A stretch of DNA of 64,000 bases from Saprospirales bacterium GYS_P2D (GTDB lineage Bacteria > Bacteroidota > Bacteroidia > Chitinophagales > Saprospiraceae). Numbering within the stretch: position 1 is the stretch's first letter; every line of letters starts with the position of its first letter. The notes under the pieces were generated by a model, which ran no database searches, was not told the DNA's origin, and worked only from the letters and a program-made list of their open reading frames with translations. The translations under genes were made by a program, and so were the position numbers. The stretch lies in the NCBI GenBank assembly GCA_009833045.1, contig WUUP01000001.1, positions 1,058,100-1,122,099 on the forward strand. The letters are read 5' to 3'. Positions 54,850-63,247 of this stretch are shown piece by piece.

Positions 54850-55614
54850 TTACTGCTCTACGATCTCAGCGTCCGCCGTCGGAGCGAATATCTCATCAGC
54901 AAATGGCTCAGCAGACAATGTCACCTGATCAAAAGATCTACGCCTTCTCGGTTCAGTGATTTTGCCTTCTTCGACTTTGTACCATTCCATAGACTTTGGT
55001 AGCTTGACACCGCTGAAAGTCTGCCAGTCATCATATCTAATCCAGCTAACCTTATCGGCTTTTTGTCCCGAGAAATAAGTCACTGTGTAGCCCAGCCAAG
55101 TCATCTCGTAAGTCTCAGCATCATAGTGCAGATAGTACTCATCTTGAGAGCTAACTCCGACTCCTTCTTCATAGCTGATCCGGATACCAGGATAGCTCAC
55201 ACTGTCATAGACCAGTGGCTCCGTACCTCCATGCACGATCCCATCATCCGCCAGTACGAATGGCATCGCATAGAAGTAAAACATGAGATTATGATAAAAC
55301 ACAGGATTACCACTGTAGGAAGTATCCGCCTCCAACCAAAACTGCTCACCATCATAACCGGTCTTGAAGTCTGCAGCCTCGATACGCTCTCTACGTGTCT
55401 GTAGATCGATCTGTTGGAGTTCATTCTGACCTTCCTTTACGATCTCGTAGGATAGTGCCCGCTGATCTCTCCAAGTGTTCAGTCCTCCGTGAGCATCCAA
55501 GACTTTGACGAGCTCTGTGGGATACTGACTCATATCGAGAGATGCCTCAGCAGGCGCCGTATCACAGCTCCAGAATAATGACACTATTAGAGATGCAAAA
55601 AGAAGGTATTTCAT
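54850..55614 (-). CDS. DUF6503-like lipoprotein
   Basis: A 254-residue lipoprotein: the leader ends LIVSLFWSCDTAPAE with Cys near residue 17. The body is a strand-rich, LolA/LppX-like half-barrel type protein with VLDAHGGLNTWRDQRALSYE, FKTGYDGEQFWLEAD and DEYYLHYDAETYEMTWLGYT. It is similar to the Bacteroidota DUF6503 family, in which lipid or hydrophobic ligand binding is suspected but not shown. It is convergent with the small membrane-protein gene. Confidence 0.8.
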   Translation of the reverse strand: MKYLLFASLIVSLFWSCDTAPAEASLDMSQYPTELVKVLDAHGGLNTWRDQRALSYEIVKEGQNELQQIDLQTRRERIEAADFKTGYDGEQFWLEADTSYSGNPVFYHNLMFYFYAMPFVLADDGIVHGGTEPLVYDSVSYPGIRISYEEGVGVSSQDEYYLHYDAETYEMTWLGYTVTYFSGQKADKVSWIRYDDWQTFSGVKLPKSMEWYKVEEGKITEPRRRRSFDQVTLSAEPFADEIFAPTADAEIVEQ

Positions 55615-55780
55615 GCGGTATTGATTCTTGATAAACTAATGAATGGTAAAGATGAGAAAGCCAAGTCGAATATAGAAAGGGATCTGCTGTAATCGATCAG
55701 ATAGGTCTGTTGATGGACAGTTTGGGGTGGGAATCTTTCATCCGAGCTATTAATGACGATTTAGGTCTTTTTAATTGACA

Positions 55781-56689
55781 TCAGTTTAGCCTTTGAATTT
55801 CAAATTTAGATATTTGAATAATATCATCCTCTTTTTTAGAATGCTCAACAATTGAGTATTGCAGTACCTTTTGATCATCTAAAATGGTCTGCGTTCTGAA
55901 TAAAAACACCTGATCGTATTGAGTAATATGGAAAGCCCTTGAACTGTAGAACTTACTATAAATGGTTTTGACCATGTTAGTGATATCCCCTTTTGGAAAT
56001 ATTGATAGTTTTTGATTTGAAATCTTGCCCTTAGAATTTGAACTCTTATAGAGAATTAATCTTTGATCTGGATTTATAAGCAGAGTATCTAAGGCAGAAT
56101 GTGCTAATTCAATTTCATCATTAGGTCTGTTATATACATCTGGTGTGAAATAAATTTTTGACGTATCTTTATTGATTTGCATGTTTTCCGCATGATGAAT
56201 ATTATTTAGTTCATGAGATAGATCTATAGATAAACCAATATCTTGATGCCTCGTTAGTTCTTGATAAATTGTGTAAAGTTTACTATTTGAAATTGTATCT
56301 GATATGTATCCGTTTATTTCATTTAAAATTTCATCATACTCATTGAGCTTTATTGATTTGTGGCGACTACCTCCGACAAAATTATATGTAAAACAAACGC
56401 TATTGCCTTCTACATCACCATAGTCAAACAGCAGAGAATGCATAGACTTAAAGACTCCATCAGGATAACATACTTCATATAGAGTACTTTGAAGATGCTC
56501 ACGAGTTAACCTATAACTATACTTCAAAGTGTCACTATCTAAAATATTAAAATATTGGAACTTTGTTATTTCGAAGGTATCTATGCGATTAGTTCTCAAA
56601 TTTTGACCCGATAGAGTATGAAGGAACAATATGATGGAATACGTGATTAGCAGAACTTTTCTCAATTGTCTTTTACTTATTTCTACCAT
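55781..56689 (-). CDS. Exported protein of unknown function, A+T-rich
   Basis: A 302-residue protein with a hydrophobic leader at about 11-28 (LLITYSIILFLHTLSGQ). The remainder is polar, with strands and Tyr/Asn-rich segments such as DTLKYSYRLTREHLQS, YNFVGGSRHKSIKLNEYDEI and RQHQDIGL-like stretches. The codon and base composition are clearly A+T-richer than in neighbours (for example the flippase upstream), as in recently acquired or fast-evolving genes. No family or motif is recognised. It is separated from the flippase gene by about 110 bp. Confidence 0.7.
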   Translation of the reverse strand: MVEISKRQLRKVLLITYSIILFLHTLSGQNLRTNRIDTFEITKFQYFNILDSDTLKYSYRLTREHLQSTLYEVCYPDGVFKSMHSLLFDYGDVEGNSVCFTYNFVGGSRHKSIKLNEYDEILNEINGYISDTISNSKLYTIYQELTRHQDIGLSIDLSHELNNIHHAENMQINKDTSKIYFTPDVYNRPNDEIELAHSALDTLLINPDQRLILYKSSNSKGKISNQKLSIFPKGDITNMVKTIYSKFYSSRAFHITQYDQVFLFRTQTILDDQKVLQYSIVEHSKKEDDIIQISKFEIQRLN

Positions 56690-56800
56690 AAATAAATGTA
56701 TAAATAATGATGATTAAAAAGAGATCTAAAATCATAAGGTGATGAAGTTCCGAAATTCAGTTGATCTCAGTGTAGAGATTGAGTCTATGAAAATCGCATC

Positions 56801-58270
56801 TTACCGATAATCCCTCACTATACTCATGATGCGCTCTCGCTCCATCACGAATAAGCAAAGCATGTAAATCCCCGTGACACCTATACCAGCGAAGACACCA
56901 CCAAACGGTTGCTGATTGACGTAAGTCCCTAAAAGCAAGAAGCCAACAATCAAAAACAAATGTATCATGATCCGTCCTACTGGATAGCTGATCGGATATA
57001 CTCGAGCACCAATGCGCCAGGCGATCAAGACCATAGAGAAATAGCACAGTAATGCAATCCAAGCAGAGGCGTCGACACCGACCCTTGGCAGCAAGAGCAT
57101 ACTCCCGACTAATGTGATGACTGCTCCGATAGAAGATATCATGGCCCCATAGATCGTACGATCTGCAAGCTTGTACCAGATAGAGACATTGTAGTAGATA
57201 CCAAGGAATAGATAGGCCATCAAAAGTATTGGAACCAGATAGAGTACCTCTCTAAAATTAGCACCAATGAGGTGCTGAAAGATATCGATCATAGAGTTGA
57301 GTCCAACACAGAATATCCCAGCCGTCAGGACAAACATAAAGGTGATCTCACCATACATGGAGCGAGCGTCACTGCGGTCAGCATTTTTGAAAAAGAAAGG
57401 CTCGGCCGCATAATTATATGCGGTGGTGAATAAGGCTAAAAGCGCTGGTATCTTTTGTACAGCTCCATAAGCTGCAGCTTTTTCTTTGTTGAGTTCTATT
57501 TCTCCGCCAAGGAAAAACTTCTGTAGTGGCACACCGAAGAACTGATTGATGTTCGCAGCGACACCGACGATGACGAGCGGTGCGGCATAGCGAGCCATCC
57601 GCCACCAGAGCGCCCGATCGATCTCAATGACTCTCGGGAAATGGCGCCACATCAGTAGTACAAATAAGGCCGCACTGGCGATGAGATTCGCTAAGAACAC
57701 GAGGTCGATCTCACTACTGATATAGGGTATATACGTACGCATCTGCTCCAAACCGATGAGCTCGATGCTGCCGAGCACAAGCAAGATAGTCAGTATGACA
57801 TTGAAGAATTTATACTTGACGAACTCTTTTGCTTTGCCCTCGAGGCGCAGCTTAGCAAATGGCATAAGATTCAGCACATCAAAAGCGATGATCCAGGCGA
57901 ACCATCGGACATAGTAGCCCTTGTCAGGATAGGTCAACCAAGTAGCGATCTGATCACCACCGAGATAGCCGATCAGGACCACAGCTATAGCACTCACAAG
58001 CATCGGGCCGATAGCTGATCCATATACTCGAGGTAGATCTTCCTGCTTTTTGCCAAATCTAAACATCGCCGTATCCATCCGATAGGACAGCATCACGATC
58101 AATACAGCCGTGTAGGCATAGAGATCGAGATATACAGCATAGTCGGCCTTGCTATCATTGAGGCGATTAGTCAGGTAGGTGGTAAAGACGATGAAGTGAA
58201 GCACCTTGGGCAGGATCTGTCCGATACCATAGATGATGGTCTGCCCTGCGAGTTGTTTGATTAGTGACAC
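56801..58270 (-). CDS. Polysaccharide/lipid flippase (Wzx, MOP superfamily)
   Basis: A 489-residue multi-pass membrane protein with 12 to 14 hydrophobic segments. The N-terminus, MSLIKQLAGQTIIYGIGQIL with PKVLHFIVFTTYL, and the following YRMDTAMFRFGKK are typical of Bacteroidota oligosaccharide flippases. Such proteins move lipid-linked oligosaccharides, for O-antigen or exopolysaccharide, across the inner membrane. No glycosyltransferase cluster accompanies it. An alternative is a peptidoglycan precursor or other MATE-like transporter. The gene is divergent from the M42 peptidase. Confidence 0.9.
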   Translation of the reverse strand: MSLIKQLAGQTIIYGIGQILPKVLHFIVFTTYLTNRLNDSKADYAVYLDLYAYTAVLIVMLSYRMDTAMFRFGKKQEDLPRVYGSAIGPMLVSAIAVVLIGYLGGDQIATWLTYPDKGYYVRWFAWIIAFDVLNLMPFAKLRLEGKAKEFVKYKFFNVILTILLVLGSIELIGLEQMRTYIPYISSEIDLVFLANLIASAALFVLLMWRHFPRVIEIDRALWWRMARYAAPLVIVGVAANINQFFGVPLQKFFLGGEIELNKEKAAAYGAVQKIPALLALFTTAYNYAAEPFFFKNADRSDARSMYGEITFMFVLTAGIFCVGLNSMIDIFQHLIGANFREVLYLVPILLMAYLFLGIYYNVSIWYKLADRTIYGAMISSIGAVITLVGSMLLLPRVGVDASAWIALLCYFSMVLIAWRIGARVYPISYPVGRIMIHLFLIVGFLLLGTYVNQQPFGGVFAGIGVTGIYMLCLFVMERERIMSIVRDYR

Positions 58271-58463
58271 TGAGTGCTCCTTTTATTATTCATCAGCGAA
58301 GGTACGATAGTGACCTAACAATGGTGAAATCAGATGAGCTCTGCGCAAAAAAACTTATCATTGTGTCAACATGGAATGAGTGACTCTATGGAATCCCAGA
58401 CATCTAAACCAAAGAATAATTCTCGCATTTTAAGAATATTAGAAAAACAAGAACGAAGCAGCA

Positions 58464-59519
58464 ATGAGCAAGATAGATGTAACACTACTCAGCGAAGTAT
58501 GCCAAGTGGCTGGAGCTCCCGGCTACGAACAACGAATCAGAGAAAAAATCATCGCAGAGGTGACACCTTATGTCGATGAAGTCCGTATAGATCCTATGGG
58601 TAGTGTGATCGCTCTCAAAAAAGGAAATGGAGACAAAAAGGTCATGATCGCTGCTCATATGGATGAGATCAGTTTCATCACGACTCATATCGATGAGGAC
58701 GGCTTTGTGAGGTTTCATCCATTAGGAGGATTTGATCCTAAGACGCTGACAGCTCAGCGAGTGATCATCCATGGCCGAGAGGACATAGTCGGTGTCATGG
58801 GCACTAAGCCTATCCATGTGATGAAGCCCGAAGAGCGCAAGAAAATGCCTGAGGTAAGTGACTTCTACATAGATACAGGCTATAGTAAGGAGGAAGTGGA
58901 AAAACTCATCCAGATCGGAGATCCCATCACTCGCTGGAGCGATCTCATAGAAATGGGGGACTGTATCAATGCTAAGTCCTTGGACAATCGGGTAAGTGTA
59001 TACATCCTACTCGAGGCTTTCAGAGAGATGGCGAAGACCGAGGTGCCATATGATGTCTATGGAGTATTCACCGTACAAGAAGAGGTAGGGCTTAGAGGAG
59101 CGATAGCCGCAGCCTCTGGGATCAATCCTGATTTTGGGATTAATCTGGATGTAACCTTGGCTTTTGATCTGCCATCAGCGCAGCCTCACGAGCAGGTCAG
59201 CTGTCTCGGCAAAGGTGCCGCTATCAAAGTGCTCGACGGAGCAACTATCTGCGACTACCGGATGGTGAGATTCATGAAGGAAGTAGCGGCAAAAAACAAT
59301 ATCGACTATCAAATGGAAATACTCCCTGCTGGCGGGACTGATACGGCAGGTATCCAACGCCATGCTAATGGTGGATCGATTTCTGGCGGGATCTCTATCC
59401 CTTGCCGATATTTACACCAGCACATCGAGATGACGCACAAAAAAGACATCAGAGACTGTATAGATCTACTCAAAGTGTGTCTCACAGATCTCGATCAGTA
59501 CGACTGGTCATTCAGATAA
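58464..59519 (+). CDS. M42-family metallopeptidase
   Basis: A cytoplasmic co-catalytic dizinc aminopeptidase of 351 residues (glutamyl aminopeptidase or deblocking type). The ligands and motifs visible are AAHMDEISF near 69, AKSLDNRVS near 176 (bridging Asp), TVQEEVGLRGA near 209 (catalytic Glu pair), INLDVTLAFD near 230 and YLHQHIEMTHKKD near 315. The PROSITE-like insert GVMGTKPIHVM is also typical. Function is usually peptide turnover; older annotations call it endoglucanase M, which is probably wrong. A strong terminator follows. Confidence 0.94.
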   Translation: MSKIDVTLLSEVCQVAGAPGYEQRIREKIIAEVTPYVDEVRIDPMGSVIALKKGNGDKKVMIAAHMDEISFITTHIDEDGFVRFHPLGGFDPKTLTAQRVIIHGREDIVGVMGTKPIHVMKPEERKKMPEVSDFYIDTGYSKEEVEKLIQIGDPITRWSDLIEMGDCINAKSLDNRVSVYILLEAFREMAKTEVPYDVYGVFTVQEEVGLRGAIAAASGINPDFGINLDVTLAFDLPSAQPHEQVSCLGKGAAIKVLDGATICDYRMVRFMKEVAAKNNIDYQMEILPAGGTDTAGIQRHANGGSISGGISIPCRYLHQHIEMTHKKDIRDCIDLLKVCLTDLDQYDWSFR

Positions 59520-59563
59520 TCTGTGTCGTGCCATTTAGTTTAAGATAAAAATGTTGATAGAAG

Positions 59564-59596
59564 AGGTCAAAGTGGTGATACTGCTTTGGCCTTTTT
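59564..59596 (+). terminator. Terminator after the M42 peptidase
   Basis: AGGTCAAAG (59564-59572) and CTTTGGCCT (59584-59592) form a 9-bp stem with one G-U pair and an 11-nt loop. TTTT follows. Confidence 0.82.
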
Positions 59597-59937
59597 GATA
59601 TTGATAGTTAGTCTAACTTTCTTTTGTCTTGAAACAAAAGAAACAAAAGTTCAAGGCTCTATTGCATTCTTAACACTCCACACAAATTCTTTTATCGGAT
59701 CAAAAAGAAACTCGCTTCTCAGGTCTTGAATAACATTTAAACCCAACGATTTCGTAGCATTTTCAATAAGTCACTTCTCCCGGTAAGCTCAAACACCTTT
59801 TTGATCTAATCGATAAAAGATTCTGTGTTCCACTAAATTCAATAAGGCCGTATTCTGATCATACAAGAAATAAGGCCGAAACAAAAACGTAATTCATCTC
59901 GTTCTTTTGGCTATAGCCAAACACTAAATAAATCTAT
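59597..59937. repeat. Probable dispersed non-coding repeat element
   Basis: No gene is seen in this 340-bp stretch. It opens with ACTTTCTTTTGTCTTGAAAC then AAAAGAAACAAAAG, a phrase I recognise from intergenic repeats of many Bacteroidota genomes, followed by AAACTCGCTTCTC. An imperfect long inverted repeat is present: CTTTTATCG-GATCAAAAAG near 59689-59707 and CTTTTTGATCTAATCGATAA near 59797-59816, able to form a hairpin with a loop of about 90 nt. ATAAGGCCG also occurs twice (59844 and 59872). Only one copy lies in the window, so mobility cannot be judged. Confidence 0.45.
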
Positions 59938-60168
59938 ATGTGGACAGAAAAAGACAATAGCCTACAGGCCAGCTTTGAGTTTAAAGATTTTGTCGATGCA
60001 TTCGCCTTCATGAGCAAGGTAGCTCTTATCGCCGAGAAAATGGATCACCACCCTAACTGGTCAAATGTCTACAATAAAGTAGAAATCACCCTGACCACTC
60101 ATGATGCTGATAATACGGTCACTGAGAAAGATCGAAAACTCGCCGCTGCTATCAGCGAGCTCCTGTAG
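59938..60168 (+). CDS. Pterin-4a-carbinolamine dehydratase (DCoH-like)
   Basis: A 76-residue protein of the PCD/DCoH family. The family motif is [20 protein letters not shown], with His37, His38 and Pro39 in the pterin site and the later His in TTHD. It recycles 4a-hydroxytetrahydrobiopterin after aromatic amino acid hydroxylases, or binds related pterins. The domain start [18 protein letters not shown] is typical. At 76 residues it is shorter than the usual 95-110, with the N-terminal strand reduced. The coding end overlaps the convergent ThuA gene by 17 bp. Confidence 0.92.
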   Translation: MWTEKDNSLQASFEFKDFVDAFAFMSKVALIAEKMDHHPNWSNVYNKVEITLTTHDADNTVTEKDRKLAAAISELL

Positions 60169-61216
60169 CTGACCACTGTCGCTCCATAGATCGCTCTGCT
60201 GTCGGAAAGTCAGCCGGGACAGGTATTGTCACTGCACCCGTGGCGGCCCACTCTGCCCCTCGCTGTAGCGTAGTGATATAGCCTACACACTCCATAGAGT
60301 AGTCATTGTGCCCGAGAATACTATGAAATACTCTACCTTCTCCATACTCGATAGTCATGAGTGCTGGCTCGTGCCGGCCTGTGCCAGAACTGGACTTGTC
60401 CCAAGGTGGCGTATTACCCTCGACATCAGAGTAGGCTGTAGCCAATACCGTCATATTTTCGGCTGGACCACGTAGGCGGTCATAGAGCTCATCTTTAGCA
60501 TGAAGCCAGACCATCGGGAGTCCCTGCATGATCGGATGCTCTGGTGCTCGTGTCGTCACGAGATATTCAAACTTGGGACCATGCGAGCCACAGCCACCCT
60601 CTGAGGGATCTCTGACGAGCTCGCCTTGATCATCATAGTAGACATAGGGTCCTGACTCAGTATTTCGTCCGCCCCAACCACCAAGACCGATCATCTTATT
60701 GTACTCATCCCAATCGCCAAAAGAATTGTCCGCTGCATGGATCACCACTAATCCACCACCTGAGGCCATGTATTTTTCAAAATTACGCTTCGTCAGCTCT
60801 GGCCATTCAGTGGCTTTCCAGCCCAGATTAGAGATGACCACATCATACTGCTCAAAGTCAGGATTGAAGTCTGGATCTACCTTTGGTTCCTCTACTCGAA
60901 TCGTAGACGGGATATCTGCCCCACTGTAGGTCTCGAGCATAGCAAGACGACCTTCTTTGCCATGTACTTCATCAGCATGAGGACCCTGCCATGAGTAGGC
61001 CTTGCGAGCTACATCTACGGTGAAGCGGCCTGACTGCTCGAGATAGTCTTTCATCATCACAGTCGTCTTTGGCCAAGTGCCATGATTATTTTCTCCATCG
61101 ATGATGAGGGCTTTGAGCTCCGGTGTACTCTTCATAGTTGTCTTAGACTTACTGCTATAGCAGGCAGCGATGAAGATGATCGAAGCTAATAATAGCAATA
61201 TTGTGATGTTTTTCAT
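60152..61216 (-). CDS. ThuA-domain lipoprotein
   Basis: A 354-residue lipoprotein: the leader ends [14 protein letters not shown] with Cys near residue 19. The ThuA-like (class I glutamine-amidotransferase-fold) domain covers residues of about 33-330, with [17 protein letters not shown] near 35, [16 protein letters not shown] near 125, and a [18 protein letters not shown] strand near 150. The C-terminal [17 protein letters not shown] near 300 is also family-typical. Catalysis is not proven; relatives act in sugar keto-derivative pathways or bind carbohydrate. It is 40 bp downstream of the GNAT gene in the same orientation. Confidence 0.9.
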   Translation of the reverse strand: MKNITILLLLASIIFIAACYSSKSKTTMKSTPELKALIIDGENNHGTWPKTTVMMKDYLEQSGRFTVDVARKAYSWQGPHADEVHGKEGRLAMLETYSGADIPSTIRVEEPKVDPDFNPDFEQYDVVISNLGWKATEWPELTKRNFEKYMASGGGLVVIHAADNSFGDWDEYNKMIGLGGWGGRNTESGPYVYYDDQGELVRDPSEGGCGSHGPKFEYLVTTRAPEHPIMQGLPMVWLHAKDELYDRLRGPAENMTVLATAYSDVEGNTPPWDKSSSGTGRHEPALMTIEYGEGRVFHSILGHNDYSMECVGYITTLQRGAEWAATGAVTIPVPADFPTAERSMERQWSATGAR

Positions 61217-61256
61217 ACTGATAGGATCTATATAGACGAATCAAGATAAGTCATTC

Positions 61257-61787
61257 TCACTCAAAAAAAGCGGCCGGATACTCTACTTTACCACGCACAT
61301 TCTCCAAAGCTCCTAATTTCAACTCCATTGCCATACAGTTGACCAATGGTGCATCAAATGGAAAGGTAATGCCGTACTTATGAGCTGGTCGATAGCCAAA
61401 CCTTGGATAATAATCCTCATGTCCAAGTAATACAATACTACTATATCCAAGAGCTCTTGCTCTGTCATGAGCAGCACGGATCAGCGAGGAGCCAATACCC
61501 AATCCTTGAAATCTTGGTAATACTGATACAGGAGCTAAAGCGAGGGAAGCATGTCGCTGCTCACCATCAATGATATATAGCTTTGTTAATAGTATATGAC
61601 CGACTATTTCGCCATCGTGCTCTGCCACCAAAGCCAAATCTGAAACATAGGCAGCAGATTTTCTGAGTCGATCTACGAGCAGATGCTCCCGATGATCGCT
61701 CATCGCTTCGTTTTTAAAAGCAGCCTCTATCAGCTCTCGTATGAAGGCATGATCTGCTGATCGCTCAGGGCGAATATTGATATCCAT
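61257..61787 (-). CDS. GNAT N-acetyltransferase (YhbS-like)
   Basis: A 176-residue acetyl-CoA-dependent transferase. The acetyl-CoA-binding core is VSVLPRFQGLGIGSSLIRAA near 91-110 (Q/RxxGxG/A-type), preceded by HDGEIVGHILLTKL. The last third, YSSIVLLGHEDYYPRFGYR, matches YhbS-type predicted acetyltransferases. The acceptor is unknown. It may be co-transcribed with the ThuA lipoprotein gene (40-bp gap). Confidence 0.9.
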   Translation of the reverse strand: MDINIRPERSADHAFIRELIEAAFKNEAMSDHREHLLVDRLRKSAAYVSDLALVAEHDGEIVGHILLTKLYIIDGEQRHASLALAPVSVLPRFQGLGIGSSLIRAAHDRARALGYSSIVLLGHEDYYPRFGYRPAHKYGITFPFDAPLVNCMAMELKLGALENVRGKVEYPAAFFE

Positions 61788-61936
61788 ATTTATCTCTATT
61801 CTATCATTATATCCATGAAAATACGCAAAACGATGCTGTCTTTGGAATTGTCGGATTTCTCAAGACACTCATCGAGATACACATCATGATAGCCCCGAAA
61901 TAGTCTAAATTATGAGTATAACAAAAACAAACTGAC

Positions 61937-62074
61937 ATGAAAATCTTAATCTGGATGGTCGTGCCCGCCATCATCACTTATGTCTTCTGGGTCACATATA
62001 AACTCTTCAATAGATCTACTCCCGCTGAGGGTTCTAAAGAAGATATTGATAACCGAAATAATGAATTAGTATGA
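61937..62074 (+). CDS. Small membrane protein, 45 aa, coupled to the SPFH gene
   Basis: An ATG at 61937 opens 45 codons: MKILIWMVVPAIITYVFWVT, then YKLFNRSTPAEGSKEDID and NRNNELV. One transmembrane helix (about 4-20) is followed by a polar tail. The stop overlaps the start of the next gene as ATGA (62071-62074), so the two are translationally coupled. No family is recognised; it is probably a membrane partner of the SPFH lipoprotein. Confidence 0.65.
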   Translation: MKILIWMVVPAIITYVFWVTYKLFNRSTPAEGSKEDIDNRNNELV

Positions 62075-62871
62075 AACAGTTAATGGGGTTTTTAGTAGCA
62101 GTGAGTATCCTCACTATATCGTGTACGACCGTCGAGCCTGGCCATAAAGGTGTCGAAGTATCCTGGGGTGGCGAGACGAATATGAATAAGATCTATGACG
62201 AAGGTCTCCACAGTGGGATCCACTGGATGTGGGATGACCTAATAGCATACGACTGTCGAGAGCAGACTGTAGTCAATGATTTTGAATTTAACGATCTAAA
62301 TAATATGTCTACTGGTGTCGAGATCGCAGTGGACTTCAGGTATAATCCTAAGAAGGTCAATCTCCTCCACACAGAGATCGTCGATGTCGAAACTAAGCTC
62401 GTCAAGACTATCAAATCCGCTGGTAAAGAGGTGATCCCAAGCTATGGAGCCGTCGATCTCAACCTGACTAAGCGTGGTGAGGCCGAGGAGCGCCTCTCTC
62501 AGATCTTATCAGAGGAGCTGACTGAGTTTTATCTGGAGTTGGCGAGAGTGCAGATCACGGATGTAGACATCCCTCAGGAGATATCAGAAGCCGCTAAGCG
62601 TACTGCTGAGCAAATCGAGAAAAACAAACTGGCTGCACAGATGGCAGAAGAAAAAACCAATCTCGGTAACGCTACCATCGCTGAAGCGAAAGCTCTCTAC
62701 GAGGCTGCTCAGTATGAAGCGAAAGCAGCAAAGCTCAAAGCGACTCCCGATCAGCTAAAGCTCAAAGAGCTCGAGATACAGCTCGAGTGGGCTAAGCAGG
62801 GCAAGTCTCGCTACGGAGAGAATAATGTATTCGGTGCTGGCACCACAGTGGTCAAGGGATTACAAGGATAG
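62071..62871 (+). CDS. SPFH/prohibitin-like lipoprotein
   Basis: A 266-residue lipoprotein: the leader ends SILTISCTTVEPGHKGVEVS, with the Cys near residue 18. Residues of about 25-180 form an SPFH (band 7) domain with EQTVVNDFEFNDLNNM, IAVDFRYNPKKVNLLH and ELARVQITDVDIPQEI. The C-terminal part is a long Ala/Glu/Lys-rich coiled coil (about 185-245), typical for oligomeric ring formation. Such proteins scaffold membrane microdomains or regulate proteases. The lipid anchor is unusual among prohibitin-like proteins, which more often use a transmembrane helix. Confidence 0.85.
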   Translation: MKQLMGFLVAVSILTISCTTVEPGHKGVEVSWGGETNMNKIYDEGLHSGIHWMWDDLIAYDCREQTVVNDFEFNDLNNMSTGVEIAVDFRYNPKKVNLLHTEIVDVETKLVKTIKSAGKEVIPSYGAVDLNLTKRGEAEERLSQILSEELTEFYLELARVQITDVDIPQEISEAAKRTAEQIEKNKLAAQMAEEKTNLGNATIAEAKALYEAAQYEAKAAKLKATPDQLKLKELEIQLEWAKQGKSRYGENNVFGAGTTVVKGLQG

Positions 62872-62898
62872 AATTAGTATGCAGAATGATAATTTGTG

Positions 62899-62925
62899 AG
62901 GCCGTCCGCAGGGGCGGCCTTTTTT
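62899..62925 (+). terminator. Terminator after the SPFH gene
   Basis: AGGCCGTCC (62899-62907) pairs with GGGCGGCCT (62912-62920) with one G-U pair and a 4-nt loop. TTTTT follows. A strong intrinsic terminator. Confidence 0.85.
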
Positions 62926-63247
62926 GTTGTAGGGTAGGCTGGATTGGAGAATATAGCTAACTCTTCATAGCATCTATTTTGTTAGATTATTTATACTCTT
63001 CATTTAGTAGTTCTCTGATGACGAATGCTTTTGTTCTCACCTTATAGCATCATGATGGTAATATCCCTGTTAAGCTCCTGTTAAGAAAATAGTGGTCTAA
63101 AACAAATGAAAAATCGGAGGCGTTTTATCTTGACTTTATCAACAGATTAGGCCAACCGACCCAGTCTTTTTTTGATCAACCTCAGGAAATAATATTTCGG
63201 CCTTCTCTGTTGATTTTTTGAAATTTGCTTAACAGAACAATACGAAA
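62926..63247. other. Intergenic region before the htrA-like gene
   Basis: No gene is seen in these 322 bp. A direct repeat CTGTTAAG occurs at 63077 and 63088 and may be part of a control region. Confidence 0.4.
63195..63227 (+). promoter_or_regulatory. Candidate promoter of the htrA-like gene
   Basis: TTTC (63195-63198), 21 nt of spacer, then GAAATTTG (63220-63227), a 7-of-8 match to TAnnTTTG, about 20 nt before the ATG at 63248. Confidence 0.35.
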
